A stretch of DNA of 64,000 nucleotides from Datisca glomerata. Taxonomy: Eukaryota > Streptophyta > Magnoliopsida > Cucurbitales > Datiscaceae. Shown in pieces: positions 35,301 through 46,945 of this stretch (position 1 is its first letter; every line of letters starts with the position of its first letter). Below the pieces are notes generated by a model that was not told the origin of the DNA, did no database searches, and saw only the letters and a list, made by a program, of their open reading frames with translations. Made by a program: the position numbers and the translations under genes. The stretch is from positions 371,645-435,644 of the forward strand of contig QANY01013420.1 of assembly GCA_003255025.1 (NCBI GenBank). Reading direction: 5' to 3'.

Positions 35301-37823
35301 CGGCCCCCAGTCACATGGTTACTACAGGGGCTAATGCTCATACTGAGATTGATGGAGATGAATTTAACCGAAGCCTCCAGACAAATACAAATACTGAGAT
35401 TCAAGTCTCACAATTTGGTCATAAAGGCAGTGGGATTTCAGCAGTTGCCGAGAGGTCATCTGATGATGGCTATAATTGGCGAAAATATGGACAGAAGCAT
35501 GTTAAAGGAAGTGAATTCCCGCGTAGCTATTACAAATGTACACATCCTAACTGTGAAGTGAAAAAGCTGTTTGAACGCTCTCATGAGGGACATATAACTG
35601 AGATTATCTACAAGGGTACCCATGATCATCCTAAACCTCAGCCAAGTCGACGATATACAGCTGGTAACAGTATGCCCATTCAAGAAGAGAGATCCGATAA
35701 GCTTTCGTCTTTAACTGGGCAAGAAGGTAAGAGAAACTTCTTTGTGATTTTAATCTTTTGGAACCGCTATTAATTATAACTTACGTTTTTTATTGGATCC
35801 TTTAAAATGGCCTTTTAGATAAGTCTTCTAGCAGGTATGGTCAGATATCACATGCTGTTGATCCAAATGGTACTCTGGATCTGTCCCCTGTCACAGTAAA
35901 TGATGATAGTATAGACGGTGATGGTTCTCTACCGAGTAGGAACCATGACGAGGCTGATGATGACGATCCATTCTCAAAGCGGAGGTACAGTAAATCAAAT
36001 GTGGCATAAGATTTTCTTTGAGCAGCTATGCTTATGTTCTGCTATTGAACAAATTAAACTATACTAAACAGGAAAATGGACATCAGTGGGTATGATGTTA
36101 CACCAGTGGTGAAGCCTATCAGGGAACCACGTGTCGTTGTTCAAACTTTGAGTGAGGTCGATATACTGGATGATGGGTACCGCTGGCGCAAATATGGGCA
36201 GAAAGTAGTGAGGGGAAATCCTAATCCAAGGTATTTTCTTGTTGATTCCTGTTTCAAGATGTAGCTTTTATAATTGATGCATATTTTGCAATTAAATGTG
36301 AACTGTCTTCTTACCAAAAAAACTTTCTTCTCTCCTTCATAGAAATCTCGTTTCTCAAATTGTGGGACGATCTGGTCGTAATGCATATTGGACTTCGACT
36401 TTCTATTAAGGCGTACAAGTTAGCGTACTTACTTTTTTCGTTATACTTTCTCAATGAAATGGATGCGGTGCTTCTATTGATTTATCATGGGGTTATGTAG
36501 TTTGAGTATTGTATTTCGGTGACTCTTACTTGTCTAAGAGCAAGCTATAAATCTACATTGTAGATCCAGAAACTTTCTTAGATTTAAGTTATCTGGTGTT
36601 TTTTGTGGCCTAGTTGACGAGTTTACGTGTTCCTGTTTTTGATGTATCATTTGCTTGTGTAAGTGCATATTATTTAGAAAAGGTGTGATTAGGTGGAAGG
36701 CTTTTCTGCAGTCCATAGTATGATGAATCTTTGAGAGCAGGCTGGGGAGAACCGTTCTATACTATTCAAACACTCTGTATATGTAGGGTAAATAATGTCT
36801 CTAATCATCTGTCTGAATTTGAAATATTGGTCTCCGAAAAGTTCCTTCCGAGTTCAAAACTTCGGTAAGATAAAACCTCAAGATTACGAACTAGATAAGA
36901 GGAAAAACAGCAGTGGGTATGAAGGAACCTTAGCAGAAGCATGTTACCTGTAGACTTGCGAAACAAATGCTTTCATGCACTATTTAGATAGAGTGTCAGT
37001 GCTTCATCACTGGTGCCTGGTGGTCTTCAGCCAGTTCTTGATTTTCCTTTTCGGTTTGATAATTTGGTAACATGTACCTGATTAAAGTCATCCAATTATT
37101 ATCTCGACCAGAAGAATTTATTTTTTAATTGGTTCATCTAAATCTCTTCAAGGAGGCAGTGCTTCATATCTGTTTTTTTTTTGTTTCCCGCATATCGTAG
37201 AGATCATTCCCTCCATCCCTTATCATCTCAAAAGTCATTGATGGAATGCCGGTCATGTAGAGTTTTTTGTATGGCTACTAATTTGCTGGTGATTGCCTAC
37301 ATAGAATGCATATTATAAACTATCACCCGTTTTTATTTATGGTACTGAAATGTGACACAGGAGTTATTATAAGTGCACAAATGTCGGATGCCCTGTTAGG
37401 AAACATGTGGAAAGGGCATCCCATGACCCAAAAGCTGTTATAACAACATATGAGGGCAAACATAACCATGATGTCCCTACTGCAAAATCGAACAGCCATG
37501 ACATAGCCGGGCCATCGGCACCTGGGGGACCATCAGGGTTTAGAACAGATGAAAGTGATTCCATTAGCCTTGATCTTGGTGTTGGTATCAACCATGGTTC
37601 TGAGAATAAACCCAATGAGTACAGGCAAAATCTGCATTCTGAACTCGTGGATAGCCGAATCCTAAACAGTAGGTCCACTTTCAAGGTAGTTCAAGCATCC
37701 CCATTTGGTATTCTTAATAGCAGTATAAATCAATATGGATCAAGAGAAAATCTGAGTGAAGGCCGTAACATTGAAATTAATCCATATGCTCAGAACATCG
37801 GAAGAATACTAACTGGTCCATAG
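32355..37823 (+). CDS. WRKY20: group I WRKY transcription factor, WRKY20-like
   Basis: Nuclear DNA-binding regulator that recognises W-box elements. Six coding exons join in frame with GT-AG borders: 32355-32597, 34358-34522, 35168-35726, 35819-35984, 36072-36230 and 37361-37823, giving 584 residues. The start gives MDTTFSYSG and is followed by the conserved [13 protein letters not shown] and a Ser-Pro cluster ([22 protein letters not shown]), the usual MAP-kinase site region of group I WRKYs. The N-terminal WRKYGQK has its W at residue 240, with a CTHPNC...HDH zinc finger. A SKRRK basic motif at 375-379 is a likely NLS. The C-terminal WRKYGQK has its W at 416, with CTNVGC...HNH. The last intron falls at the conserved NPNPR|SYYK site. 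The [10 protein letters not shown] linker and the end NIGRILTGP fit WRKY20 rather than WRKY2/33. All key residues are intact. Confidence 0.93.
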
Positions 37824-38801
37824 ATGCTCGCACGATGAAGCTGACACAAGGCACTATGGTTTTCTGCTTTCTAGTTGTTTCTTCTTTTGGCCAGGTAAAA
37901 GGGTAGGACATTTGTGATTATGAATTCCTTATGCATTGACACAATCTCTGAGCTGCTTTAATCTTACTGCCTCCCTAAACATAGTCTAGTTAACTTTATG
38001 TTTGTATAACATTTGCCTTCTCGGGGGAATACATTGTACAAATATGAAATGAGTGATTTAAGAATCTGAGAGGTAACTCAAGTGTTTGAAATATAAGTTT
38101 TGACTTAAGAATCCTTCTTTTCAATTTGGATTGCTCATCTATTAATGAAATGTTGCTCCTCATTTAGCCTTGGTTGTTTACGGCATGCATGAAAGAAGAT
38201 CCTTGTTTTAGAACTTATGACCAAAGGTGAAAATAAACAATGTCCCTTCGGCTATGGCCAACATATTGCAAGCGGCCTTGGTCAAAACCCATAATGTAGG
38301 GGTGTTAAAAGTGTCCCAACCGAACTAAATATGGGTGTTCAAGATTATGGCATTATCTTTCTTGTCATAAATAGTAAGTGTAGTGTAATTTAATCTAAAT
38401 ATCAACTCGACACTATTTTGTTTTTTTTAAAATTCAGGACGTTTTCATGAAGAGCCACTTGATAAAAAATGACCCTGAAATTTATAATTTCCAGGAAGGT
38501 CCACTTCAATAATCGCCATTCAAATGTTACATCTAATAAAAAAAAACCAAAGGTCATCTCATAGAAGTTGATATTATTAAATCATGTGAAGCTAGTGTAG
38601 CTTTATTTTATTGACAAGGGGTAAGGGGATTACACGAAGATCGAACTCTGGACTAGGAGGATGAAAATCCTCTACTCTGTATGATAACTCGGGCTAAGAG
38701 TGATAGAGTCTTAGAGAAGCTTTTAGATTTCTACAAAGATCTAGAGAAATTGTTTTCAAAACATTTCAAGACGTACAAATATACCCATTACTGCAAGGCC
38801 T
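37824..38801. other. shared 3' region between convergent WRKY and GRAS genes
   Basis: It contains the WRKY20 3' untranslated region (likely to about 38160, with AATGAAAT-type signals) and the GRAS gene 3' region. A possible SINE relic lies at 38600-38700. No further gene was seen. Confidence 0.5.
38600..38700 (-). repeat. possible tRNA-derived SINE relic
   Basis: On the minus strand TTAGCCCGAGTTATC resembles a pol III A-box and GAGTTCGATCTTCG a B-box. Between them GAGGATTTTCATCCTC forms a small hairpin, and the low-coordinate end runs into AATAAAATAAAG. No target duplication was found and the A-box fit is poor. Confidence 0.35.
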
Positions 38802-40385
38802 TCAGATCCAAGCACATGAAGCAACCAAATTTTGGTTCATCCAGCCAAGATAAAGAGCTCCATCTCTTTCTTCTAGTGTATACTTCTCACTGTAGTTCTG
38901 TAGCAGATCCTTTATAGTAGCATTAAAAAAGGCACTCAATGGATAAGGCTTAAACCCAGCCATAACAAACCTTGATTTCCACTTTCTGAGAAGCTCATGG
39001 CGTTCAACTCTTTCGGCTCCTTCACACGCTATTATGTTAACGATTTCTCGAGCCAAACAGTGCTGCTCAACATTGATCCGTTCTCGATGTTCCCTTGGCA
39101 GAGTCACATCAATTGATTCAAATATAGCATTATAATATCTCAATGTCTCTAGAAATCGAGGAAAGAAAGGGGCGGTATTGGTATTGGACTCTTGCTCGAC
39201 AAGTGCCACTACCTTCGGAGACAAGCTCTTCACCAGCCTTAATAGCCTATCCCGATGATTCTGACCGTCTACACTCTCATCTGGTATGTGGTGAAGCATT
39301 AAAGCAAAATTCACAGCTACGGCCTCACCCGGACGGATACTCAAATCATCAAGTTGAACTTCAGAACACGAAATTTCAACAGGATGGAACTCAAAGGGCA
39401 CCATGTATGACTCTGCAAGCTTTGATAACCTTTTCCCCACAATATCAAGCCCCCCTCCCCGGGCATAAGCTGATGTAGCATCATCTAACGCTGTGATTCG
39501 AAGCTGAGGCGGCCCTTCAGGGCGAGAAGCGAGGGCTTGAATTAGGGACAGCCATTGGGTACCCTGTGAAATCTGAAAATCAATTATATGGACTTTATTT
39601 TCATCCTTTGTGGCTTGAGCAATGGCCCCATTAGCTGACATGTAACCAAACTTGAAATATGGGCAGACTTCATAGAGTATTTGCATGTATGAGAGAAGTT
39701 CAGTAGTACTACTGGCAGGCTCTTTGCATCTTAGAGCTTTGCAAATTGAACTACCTGAAGAGGCTAACCTAGCCACTAGAGCTTCTAACATGTAAGCTCC
39801 TAAGCGCTGAACGGGCTCACCGGAAACTGATACCATTTGACGTAGCTCCATTATAAAACATTCGGCTACCGGCATATCATGTTCTGATATTGCTTTTGCA
39901 CAAGCACAAAGAACTTCCTTTAAATCCCTTCTAGAGATTATCTCCTTTACAAGTTTCCATTTCTTTGCTTCTGCAATTTGGTTAGTATTTGCTGTATTTG
40001 TGATATGAAATACGTCAAGCACGTGAGAATCAAGTCCGAGCATAGCAGTTTCAAATTCTCTTATTTTGTGCCTCAGATCATCAGCATCTTCTGTTAAGCA
40101 AGATTTGCTGATCGGTGAGGCGCAGGCATTTTCGTCTGTCTGTGAAATCGTGCTTCCGCTGGCAGTTGATGAAGAAGTTTGTATAGGGTAATTACTTGGC
40201 CCTAAGTGGGTGTAGTACCGTTCAAAATCCTGAACTGATAGGTTACCTTGGTTTCCATCGAAGGAGTATGACCCGTGATCAAGATTGTTGATTGGAAACC
40301 AGCCATCGGACTCTGGCTCTTGCACTGGCTGATCATCAAACCCATCAAATCGATTTGCATTTCTAAGTTTCTGAGATGCTGACAT
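38802..40385 (-). CDS. GRAS-family transcriptional regulator, PAT1 clade (SCARECROW-like)
   Basis: Uninterrupted 527-residue protein, the expected size for PAT1-clade GRAS regulators, which act in the nucleus (PAT1 itself in phytochrome A signalling). The variable N-terminus (MSASQKLRNANRFDG, SVQDFERYYTHLGPS, LRHKIREFETAMLGLDS at about 104-120) follows the PAT1-branch pattern. The GRAS domain runs from about 150 to the end. It has LHRI from DLKEVLCACAKAISEHD (154-170), VHIID at 265-269 followed by FQISQGTQW, LHRII from about 310, a PFYRE region around APFFPRFLETLRYYN (405-419), and SAW from about 465 ending ASCAWI. The last residue is Ile where relatives usually have Lys or Arg. The coding region lies in one exon, normal for the family. 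It is tail-to-tail with WRKY20. Which PAT1-clade paralogue it is cannot be settled here. Confidence 0.93.
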   Translation of the reverse strand: MSASQKLRNANRFDGFDDQPVQEPESDGWFPINNLDHGSYSFDGNQGNLSVQDFERYYTHLGPSNYPIQTSSSTASGSTISQTDENACASPISKSCLTEDADDLRHKIREFETAMLGLDSHVLDVFHITNTANTNQIAEAKKWKLVKEIISRRDLKEVLCACAKAISEHDMPVAECFIMELRQMVSVSGEPVQRLGAYMLEALVARLASSGSSICKALRCKEPASSTTELLSYMQILYEVCPYFKFGYMSANGAIAQATKDENKVHIIDFQISQGTQWLSLIQALASRPEGPPQLRITALDDATSAYARGGGLDIVGKRLSKLAESYMVPFEFHPVEISCSEVQLDDLSIRPGEAVAVNFALMLHHIPDESVDGQNHRDRLLRLVKSLSPKVVALVEQESNTNTAPFFPRFLETLRYYNAIFESIDVTLPREHRERINVEQHCLAREIVNIIACEGAERVERHELLRKWKSRFVMAGFKPYPLSAFFNATIKDLLQNYSEKYTLEERDGALYLGWMNQNLVASCAWI

Positions 40386-41390
40386 TGTAGTATATTTTCT
40401 GCACGGAAAATATAAGCTCCCAGCTCCCTTCCTGTGGATAACAGCTCTTTATTACTTCAAATTATGCAGATCCAATCTCATTCTTCAGATTTCAATCCAA
40501 ATGTTTCTGAGCAGATAATAACGTGCATCAGCGAAATACTCTATTCTGCATAGAATGGATATGCGATAATTAGAGAGTTAATGAAGTAAGTAAGAAGGAA
40601 CAAAAGAGTATAATTTTACAACCAAAAAGTGACTAGCTTATATGTATATATGCTTACAGATAGAACAAATGAGAACAAGGTCACAGAATTCTTCCACATT
40701 ATGTATGAATCAATCTTGGAAACTCGAAGGTTTCGCTTTATATTATCCACAGTACATATCATAAAGGTATTTCATAGTTCAGTGGCTTCTATCTGATTGA
40801 AATACAATGAACTACGATGTCAGAGACTTCATTTAATTTCAACCGCAATCCCATTTTACTCAGACAAAAATCACAAATTACATATCATTGACAGTATCAG
40901 TGATATCAGGACACGAAACAAAAGATGTCTGAACCGTGCAAGCATTTCACTGGAAACTAATATGATTACGCATCAAACAGTGCATCAACATTTTTTTTCA
41001 TGTTGAACAATATAATTCAGAGTAATCTTCATCTGGGAAGTGAAAAAACAGAGAGGAAAAAGCTTAGGAAGTAGTAAATCAAATCGGGGCTTTCCAATTT
41101 CATGGGATAGGGCAAAAAGGATTCAACCTTTCGAAATTTGGAGAGCGAAATATACAAGAAGAGAGCATGAATTAACCTCGCAAACAGCGATATGAGTGCC
41201 CCAAACAACTGAAACGACTAACTAAGCCTACTGATTTCAAGCTAAAAGGCGTTCATCTACACCACACAGAAATTGAGATCCTACTGAAGATGGATCAGTG
41301 AAGATACCTCGATGATTATCCTCCCAAGTTGTCGGCTTGCTTCTGTTCTTCAAAATTCAGACAATTTTATACATCGTCCTCTCTTGAAAA
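40386..41390 (-). other. GRAS gene 5' leader with probable leader intron
   Basis: On the minus strand CGTGCAG ends at 40399, just 13 bases before the ATG, and is a good splice acceptor. A donor GAG|GTATCT lies at 41307. Together they define a probable leader intron of about 0.9 kb (40399-41307) with a short non-coding first exon above 41307. Other donors (for example near 41176) are possible. Confidence 0.45.
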
Positions 41391-42742
41391 TTCCATTTTT
41401 CGTTCTTATAGCAAAGCTTGAATAACGTGGTTGGTGGTTTCCTTATTATTTCATTTTTTTTGTTTTCTTACATTTGCAGTTTTGCCACTAACAAGTAACA
41501 ATAGTCAGAGTCATACAAGACCAATTTTTTTTTAAATTTGATTTCATTTGTTTTAATTTGACAAAATAAAACTTTTTAGTAGACACTATGAGGAGGTAAT
41601 ATTACTTTTATTAATGAATAATTGTAAATTAGAGGAGACAATCGTCCCCTATAATTCTAGCAATTTGTTTTATTATTTTCCTTTTAATTACTACAATTTG
41701 TTTGGTTATTTGATCAAATGACCATTAAATATGGTTAAGAAAAGAGAAAAATAAGGGGTAATATTGTCATCTCCCTTTGCTTATTTGACTATGAAAAAAA
41801 TGTGAATTCTATTTTATATAATTAAATATGAAAAACCTATTGACACTGAATATGACGTTATGGTAATACGTCGACTATGAATCATAAATAACCAGTCTTT
41901 TTATTTTATAATTATTGTAACTCTCAAACACAATTGTCTTCTTTAGATACTAATTTATCAGAAATAGTAGTGTCATAAGGCCCTTTCTTTAACAATGACA
42001 ATGATCAAAATTAACATGAAGAGTTGATTGACTTTCATGACAAATCCCTTTTGTTCCGCCTACCATGCAGGGCCAGATCTAAAGGCTAAAACTCTTTGGT
42101 TTCACAAAGAAAATGAATCCACTTTGGTATTGTGTCTTGTACTATGGGGAATGCGTGTGCACAACATGTCATCGCACATGTACTACTGTAGTCAAGACAA
42201 GAGCTATAGATCATCAGCATCACCTCATGCTATCGTAATACTTTCTTCTAGCTTGTGAGGGCCAATACTAATAATCCGTTGTACGTAGTGCTAATAGTAT
42301 CTTGGAACTATGAGTAACATTGGATTGGAATGGGCAAAGACATATACGTAATTGCATCTCTACCGTCCAATAAAATTTGGCCGCCCGGATCATGTTTCAA
42401 AAAAACAAAAAGTTGTAAATGTTTTTTTAGATGCACTTTGCAGTTGAGCCACATTTGAGCCATCCATATCTGATCCGGATGGTCATATCTAACCTATTTA
42501 CCCTTCTACCAAAACCATTATTGGTAATTACGATACCATCTTGGTGCTTGTATAGTAAGAATATTTCTGTAAACAACTAATTAATAGTTCATGTCGATGA
42601 TTAAATATAACTGTACATTATACTCGATCACTCAGATTGTACATTACCGAAAACCCCATCTAGATCCGAACTAATGAGCCTTATTGCAGTAACAAAGGCA
42701 ATATGACATTAAGAATAAGTCCTCAAGCTAATTGCCAAGAGA
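41391..42742. other. intergenic sequence
   Basis: Probable promoter of the GRAS gene followed by unassigned sequence. No further gene recognised. Confidence 0.45.
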
Positions 42743-42900
42743 TTTTTTTTAATAACACGGGTGCGTATCTAAGCTTTTCCCCGACTGATTCCACGGGTCC
42801 TGAGGTAATTAATGACCATGCATACCACCAATGACCTAAGTGCGGATTGAACTATGACCTCAGTGGAATAAATTCATGGTCTAACCAGTAGAGCTACATC
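42743..42900 (-). mobile_element. tRNA-derived SINE
   Basis: On the minus strand the element starts GATGTAGCTCTACTGGTTAG, with an A-box close to TRGCNNARYNGG. The B-box-like AGTTCAATCCG lies about 40 bases on, at a tRNA-like distance. The body ends in an A-tract at 42743-42750. Flanks carry a decayed target duplication: CTAATTGCCAAGAGAT below and TTAACTTTCAAGAGAT above agree at 12 of 16 positions, with an exact CAAGAGAT. Length is about 158 bp. The family is not identified. Confidence 0.7.
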
Positions 42901-43340
42901 TTAACTTTCAAGAGATAAATTTATCGTATTTTGTGCGTAAACAAAGGCGGCAGCAGAATGAACAATTGTATCACAACACAACGATGTAAATGCATAAAGG
43001 AGGTTTAAGGAGTTCAAAGACAGCCGTAATGAGTATTTCAAAGATAATCATATCATTATCGAATAAGGATCAAAGTCAAGCAGAGAAATTTTTATTGGGG
43101 AAAAAAGTTTGTCAATAACAGCTCAGTTTAGGATGTTGATTTGAGAAGGAAGTGTGACATGAAAATAATGATATACTTTGCCATGAGATAATGTGATTTC
43201 TGTGGGTTACACAGCAAATGATCACAGAATGCTTCAAATTTACAAACATATTTTATCTGTTGAAGTCTAAGTATAACATTTTCACAAATATTACGGTTAA
43301 CAACCTGTTGCAGACTCAAGCCTTTAAGCCTTGAAAAGTT

Positions 43341-44239
43341 TCAGCCAGAAAAGAATCTCCTCCAAGACTGCCACGGCAAAAACCCACCTACAACAGACCA
43401 AAAAGGATCAAACGTTCGAGTTTTAACTGATATATAGAGAAAGAGAGGGAGAGAGAGGGAGATACCACATCCAGGGCACTTGAAGTAGCCATTGTCCCTC
43501 AAAACAAGCCCTGAACCCCCACATACTTCACATCTTCTCTGTGCTATCTGCCACATGAGCAAGGTATTATATCACGGTCACAATTCTGTGAAAATCGGGT
43601 ATGACAAAGGTTACATAATTAGTCACCGGTGTCGCGGTCATAAATTTTTTTTTAATTTCTAGCGGTTGCTTTTCCCAAATCGTTGGCCAGATGGCTCGGG
43701 CGGCAGTTACATCGTAATAACAGCTATGATATACGTAAATCGCCTTAAGTCGTAATAACAGACTTTTTGAAACTGTTAGGTAATAGCCGTACATCTCAAA
43801 CTTCTAGTGCTGAATTCTTATCTGCGGTAACTTACAATTCGTTTGCTAAACTCAATCCCTGCAACCAAAAATGGGATTACTCCAGCTGCAAAAAGAAAAA
43901 AGAACAAGAAAAAAAAATTAAACCTCAATTTCAAATTAAGCACAAACATTGACGATAATTTAGCAGAAACCCGAATAAAAAAAGCAGTAGAGACTTCGAT
44001 ATACCAATAGAACCAACAATGATTTGCCAAGTGACTTGAGCAGAGGTTGTATTGGCCAAGACTGAAGCATCGTTAATGGCTGAAATTTTTACCGTTTTTC
44101 TTTGTTTTCGTACCAAATTGCTGCGCCTTTTTGTGGAAATGAAACTGACATGAGGTTTTGAACAGTTGGATTTGATACTGAAAAGAGGGTTGGAGGTTGG
44201 AAAGGTGGCGAGGAGAGAGGAAGAGACTGAGGCTTCCAT
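43341..44239 (-). CDS. probable plastid membrane protein with CxxC zinc-finger tail
   Basis: Four exons (44239-44005, 43885-43836, 43547-43466, 43387-43341) join in frame with GT-AG borders to give 137 residues. The first about 55 residues are Ser/Thr/Arg-rich and nearly free of acidic residues (MEASVSSSLLATFPTSNP..), typical of a chloroplast transit peptide. One hydrophobic segment (VTWQIIVGSIAGVIPFLVAG) is a likely membrane helix. The tail RRCEVCGGSGLVLRD...FKCPGCGGFLPWQSWRRFF has two CxxCGG pairs, like half of the DnaJ/BSD2 zinc finger, and could bind zinc or act in thiol chemistry. It resembles a conserved uncharacterised plant family that I remember; function unknown. Intron 3 contains a GA microsatellite (43438-43462). 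Confidence 0.85.
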
Positions 44240-45483
44240 CTTACAGGGTCGGAGACGGAGTCAGAAACAAAGACTACTCAGCCACCCGCAACGCATTGAT
44301 CTGTTTTAGGCCGTTGTGAAATGGGCCACGTCTTCTGTTCCGCTTTGTTTCGCGTCAGCCACACAAGCCTCTGGTGTGGATCTTGACTCGCAACAAGTCA
44401 AACTTGTAAAATAGTATCCACTTCGCTCATCCGGACAACTCTCCTCTCCCTCTCATGTTCTCTTTTGAGATGCCAACCGACAACCGTTGAATTATTTTGG
44501 AAAAATTACATACATGATCACCATAATTCATGTCAAGTTTAAATTTTATTATTATAGTTTAATTTTTTTAATTATTTATAATCTATAATATATTAAAAGT
44601 AATTATTTAATAGAATAATTTTTAGATAACTTTATTCATGTATTTTTTATGAATCTTATAATATCCCTTAAAAATACATATCTCACATTCTTATTAGTTG
44701 GTGTTAATTTTAAATAAAATAATTAATGAAATTCTCATTTATATTTTCTCTCATTAACTTTGAGAAAAAAAATTAATATCTCACTAGTGTGTCATTGAAT
44801 AATAATTAATAAAGGAGATTGATTGGTTGTTTCTTAATTTTAATATCAAATAATAACTGTAATAGTGTAAAAAATTATAATAATAGTAATTATAAATAAC
44901 TAATAAACTAATAATGGCTCATTTTGTAATAGTAGTAATATACAAATTTACTATATATAAACTACAATCTATTTGTAATTTATCATATCCCTAATCTATA
45001 AAATATAAAAATTAATAAATAAATAATTACGGACAATTTATTCACATATTATTTGTCAAATCTCTAAAATAATAAACAAAGTAGTTATCTGATTGATAAT
45101 TTTTTGTTATAATTTAACTAGATAAATGTATTTGAATATGTCTACCTCAGTTAATTAATTCGCAATAAACACGTATAATTCGTTAAACAAATTTAACAGT
45201 TCGTCCACAAACAGAATCCAAAAATACACGTGTTTTTTGTCTTAAACGTGAATAATACTTCATACGAATTAAACGGCTGAAAAATTCGCCGAAGTCAATT
45301 GGAACAAATACGAGGCAGTACCTTTTATAAGCTTTATTGCAACGCTCACTCTATTAACGAAAAAATTTACCATGCCGGAAAAAAAAAACTTTCGGTATGG
45401 GTGCTGGGTCATTATGGTACTTAGATAGTTTTTGGAGCAATCTGAATCATATAAAGCCTAGCACATAATAAATCATATTTTTT
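44240..45483. other. intergenic sequence
   Basis: The GC-richer first 200 bases are likely the promoter of the minus-strand plastid-protein gene. The rest is very AT-rich. No other feature was supported. Confidence 0.45.
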
Positions 45484-45905
45484 GTTCATCAAATACGTAC
45501 TGAGGTTCATCAAATACGTACTAGAGTTTACTAAATATGTATTTGAGTTCACAAAATACGTACAAATTAATAATTTTTAGAGGGGTTCATCAAATACTTA
45601 TTGGTGTTCACCAAATATATACATGAGTTCACCAAACACATACAAAGTCAATTTTATACATATTTGGTGAATCCAATACGTATTTAGTGAACAACAGTAC
45701 ATATTTGGTGAACCCCTATAAGAATTATTAATTTGTACGTATTTGATGAACCACTAGTACATATTTGGTGAACTCCAGTATGTATTTGGTGAACACTACT
45801 ACATATTTGGTGAACCCCTCTAAGATTTATTAATTTGTACGTATTTAGTGAACTCCATTACGTATTTGGTGTACCACAATATATGTTTGGTGAACCACTA
45901 ATGTA
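45484..45905. repeat. palindromic minisatellite array 1
   Basis: About seven units of the form GTTCACCAAATACGTAT (20-26 bp apart) run forward to about 45650. About eleven units of the complementary ATACGTATTTGGTGAAC then run to 45905. The spacer units (AAATTAATAATTTTTAGAGG forward, CCCCTATAAGAATTATTAAT reverse) are mirrored too, so the array is a large imperfect palindrome centred near 45653. Confidence 0.85.
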
Positions 45906-45907
45906 TT

Positions 45908-46945
45908 GGAGTTCACCCATAGTAGTCAATTCCGTTTCGGTGCCCTTTTCAGTTTTTAAAAAAAACAGAACATTTCAGATATTTCGGTGTTCTGGTCCTC
46001 TGTTTCGGAAAAAATTTTCGGACATATAAAAATAATATTATAATTTTTTTATAAATAATGTAATAAATAACTAGCCAAATAAAAATATTTTCATTAACAA
46101 ACTTCTTTATTTTGAGAACTCGTATTTAATTCTAAGCATTACGATTTATTTAAATGCATGAGCGTAATTCTTCACAAAAAATAAAAAATAATAAATCGAT
46201 ATACAAATCATCCAATTAATCTAAAGAAATCATTTAATCTAAAAATAATCTCTCATTTATTTATAATATAAACAAATAACCGATTTAATCTAAACAACTT
46301 ACACATTCTAAAAAATAATTGTAGAAAAAAATTAACCAATTATAGAAGAAAAATTAGCTATATTAAATTACAGAATTATTATGAAACAAAAATGAAGTAA
46401 AAAAAATATTATTGAACAAAATTGAAGTAAAATAATAAGTTGCATGCCATGAGGTAATATAAACAAATAACCGATTTAATCTAAACAACTTACACATTCT
46501 AAAAAATAATTGTAGACAAAAATTAACCAATTATAGAAGAAAAATTAGCTATATTAAATTACAGAATTATTATGAAACAAAAATGAAGTAAAAAAATATT
46601 ATTGAACAAAATTGAAGTAAAATAATAAGTTGCATGCCATGAGGTTTGAACCTTAGAGAGGAGAGAAAACTTTAATTGCCTAGCCAATTGATCAACTACA
46701 TTGTTGTTGAAAAAAGTTGGCTCTCTTAATATTTAATAAATTTTGCAAAGGAGGGCCAGTTGCTACCTAGATGTCGTTTCGCCCATTCCGAGCGAAATGG
46801 ACATATTCCGGCCAGAATATTCTGTTTTGCCTAAATTGATCGGATTTTTAGCCGGAAAATTTAATACCCTCAATCCGGTCCGCCCCCGTGCCAGAACTGG
46901 AATGTTCTGGTCATTCCGACCGGAACGGAATGAATTTTAATACTA
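45908..46945. mobile_element. possible inverted-repeat DNA transposon inside the palindromic arrays
   Basis: The left end CCATAGTAGTCAATTCCG and the right end, on the minus strand CCATAGTATTAAAATTCATT, form imperfect terminal inverted repeats. Both continue into similar CCGTTTCGG/CCGTTCCGG blocks. Flanks GTTCAC and GTTCAT could be a target duplication but are also part of the surrounding array unit, so they do not prove it. No transposase. It encloses the 190-bp tandem duplication. Confidence 0.4.
46265..46645 (+). repeat. recent 191-bp tandem duplication
   Basis: Copies 46265-46455 and 46456-46645 each start AATATAAACAAATAACCG and end TTGCATGCCATGAGGT. By eye they differ only by one substitution and one A-run length change, so the duplication is young compared with everything around it. 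Confidence 0.92.

Noticed and set aside
39143..39478. 111-codon plus-strand open frame inside the GRAS gene
   Set aside because: It is a shadow on the opposite strand of the GRAS coding exon, with no recognisable protein content.
42028..42258. 76-codon open frame upstream of the SINE
   Set aside because: No homologue recognised, no splice or promoter context, and it is short enough to arise by chance.
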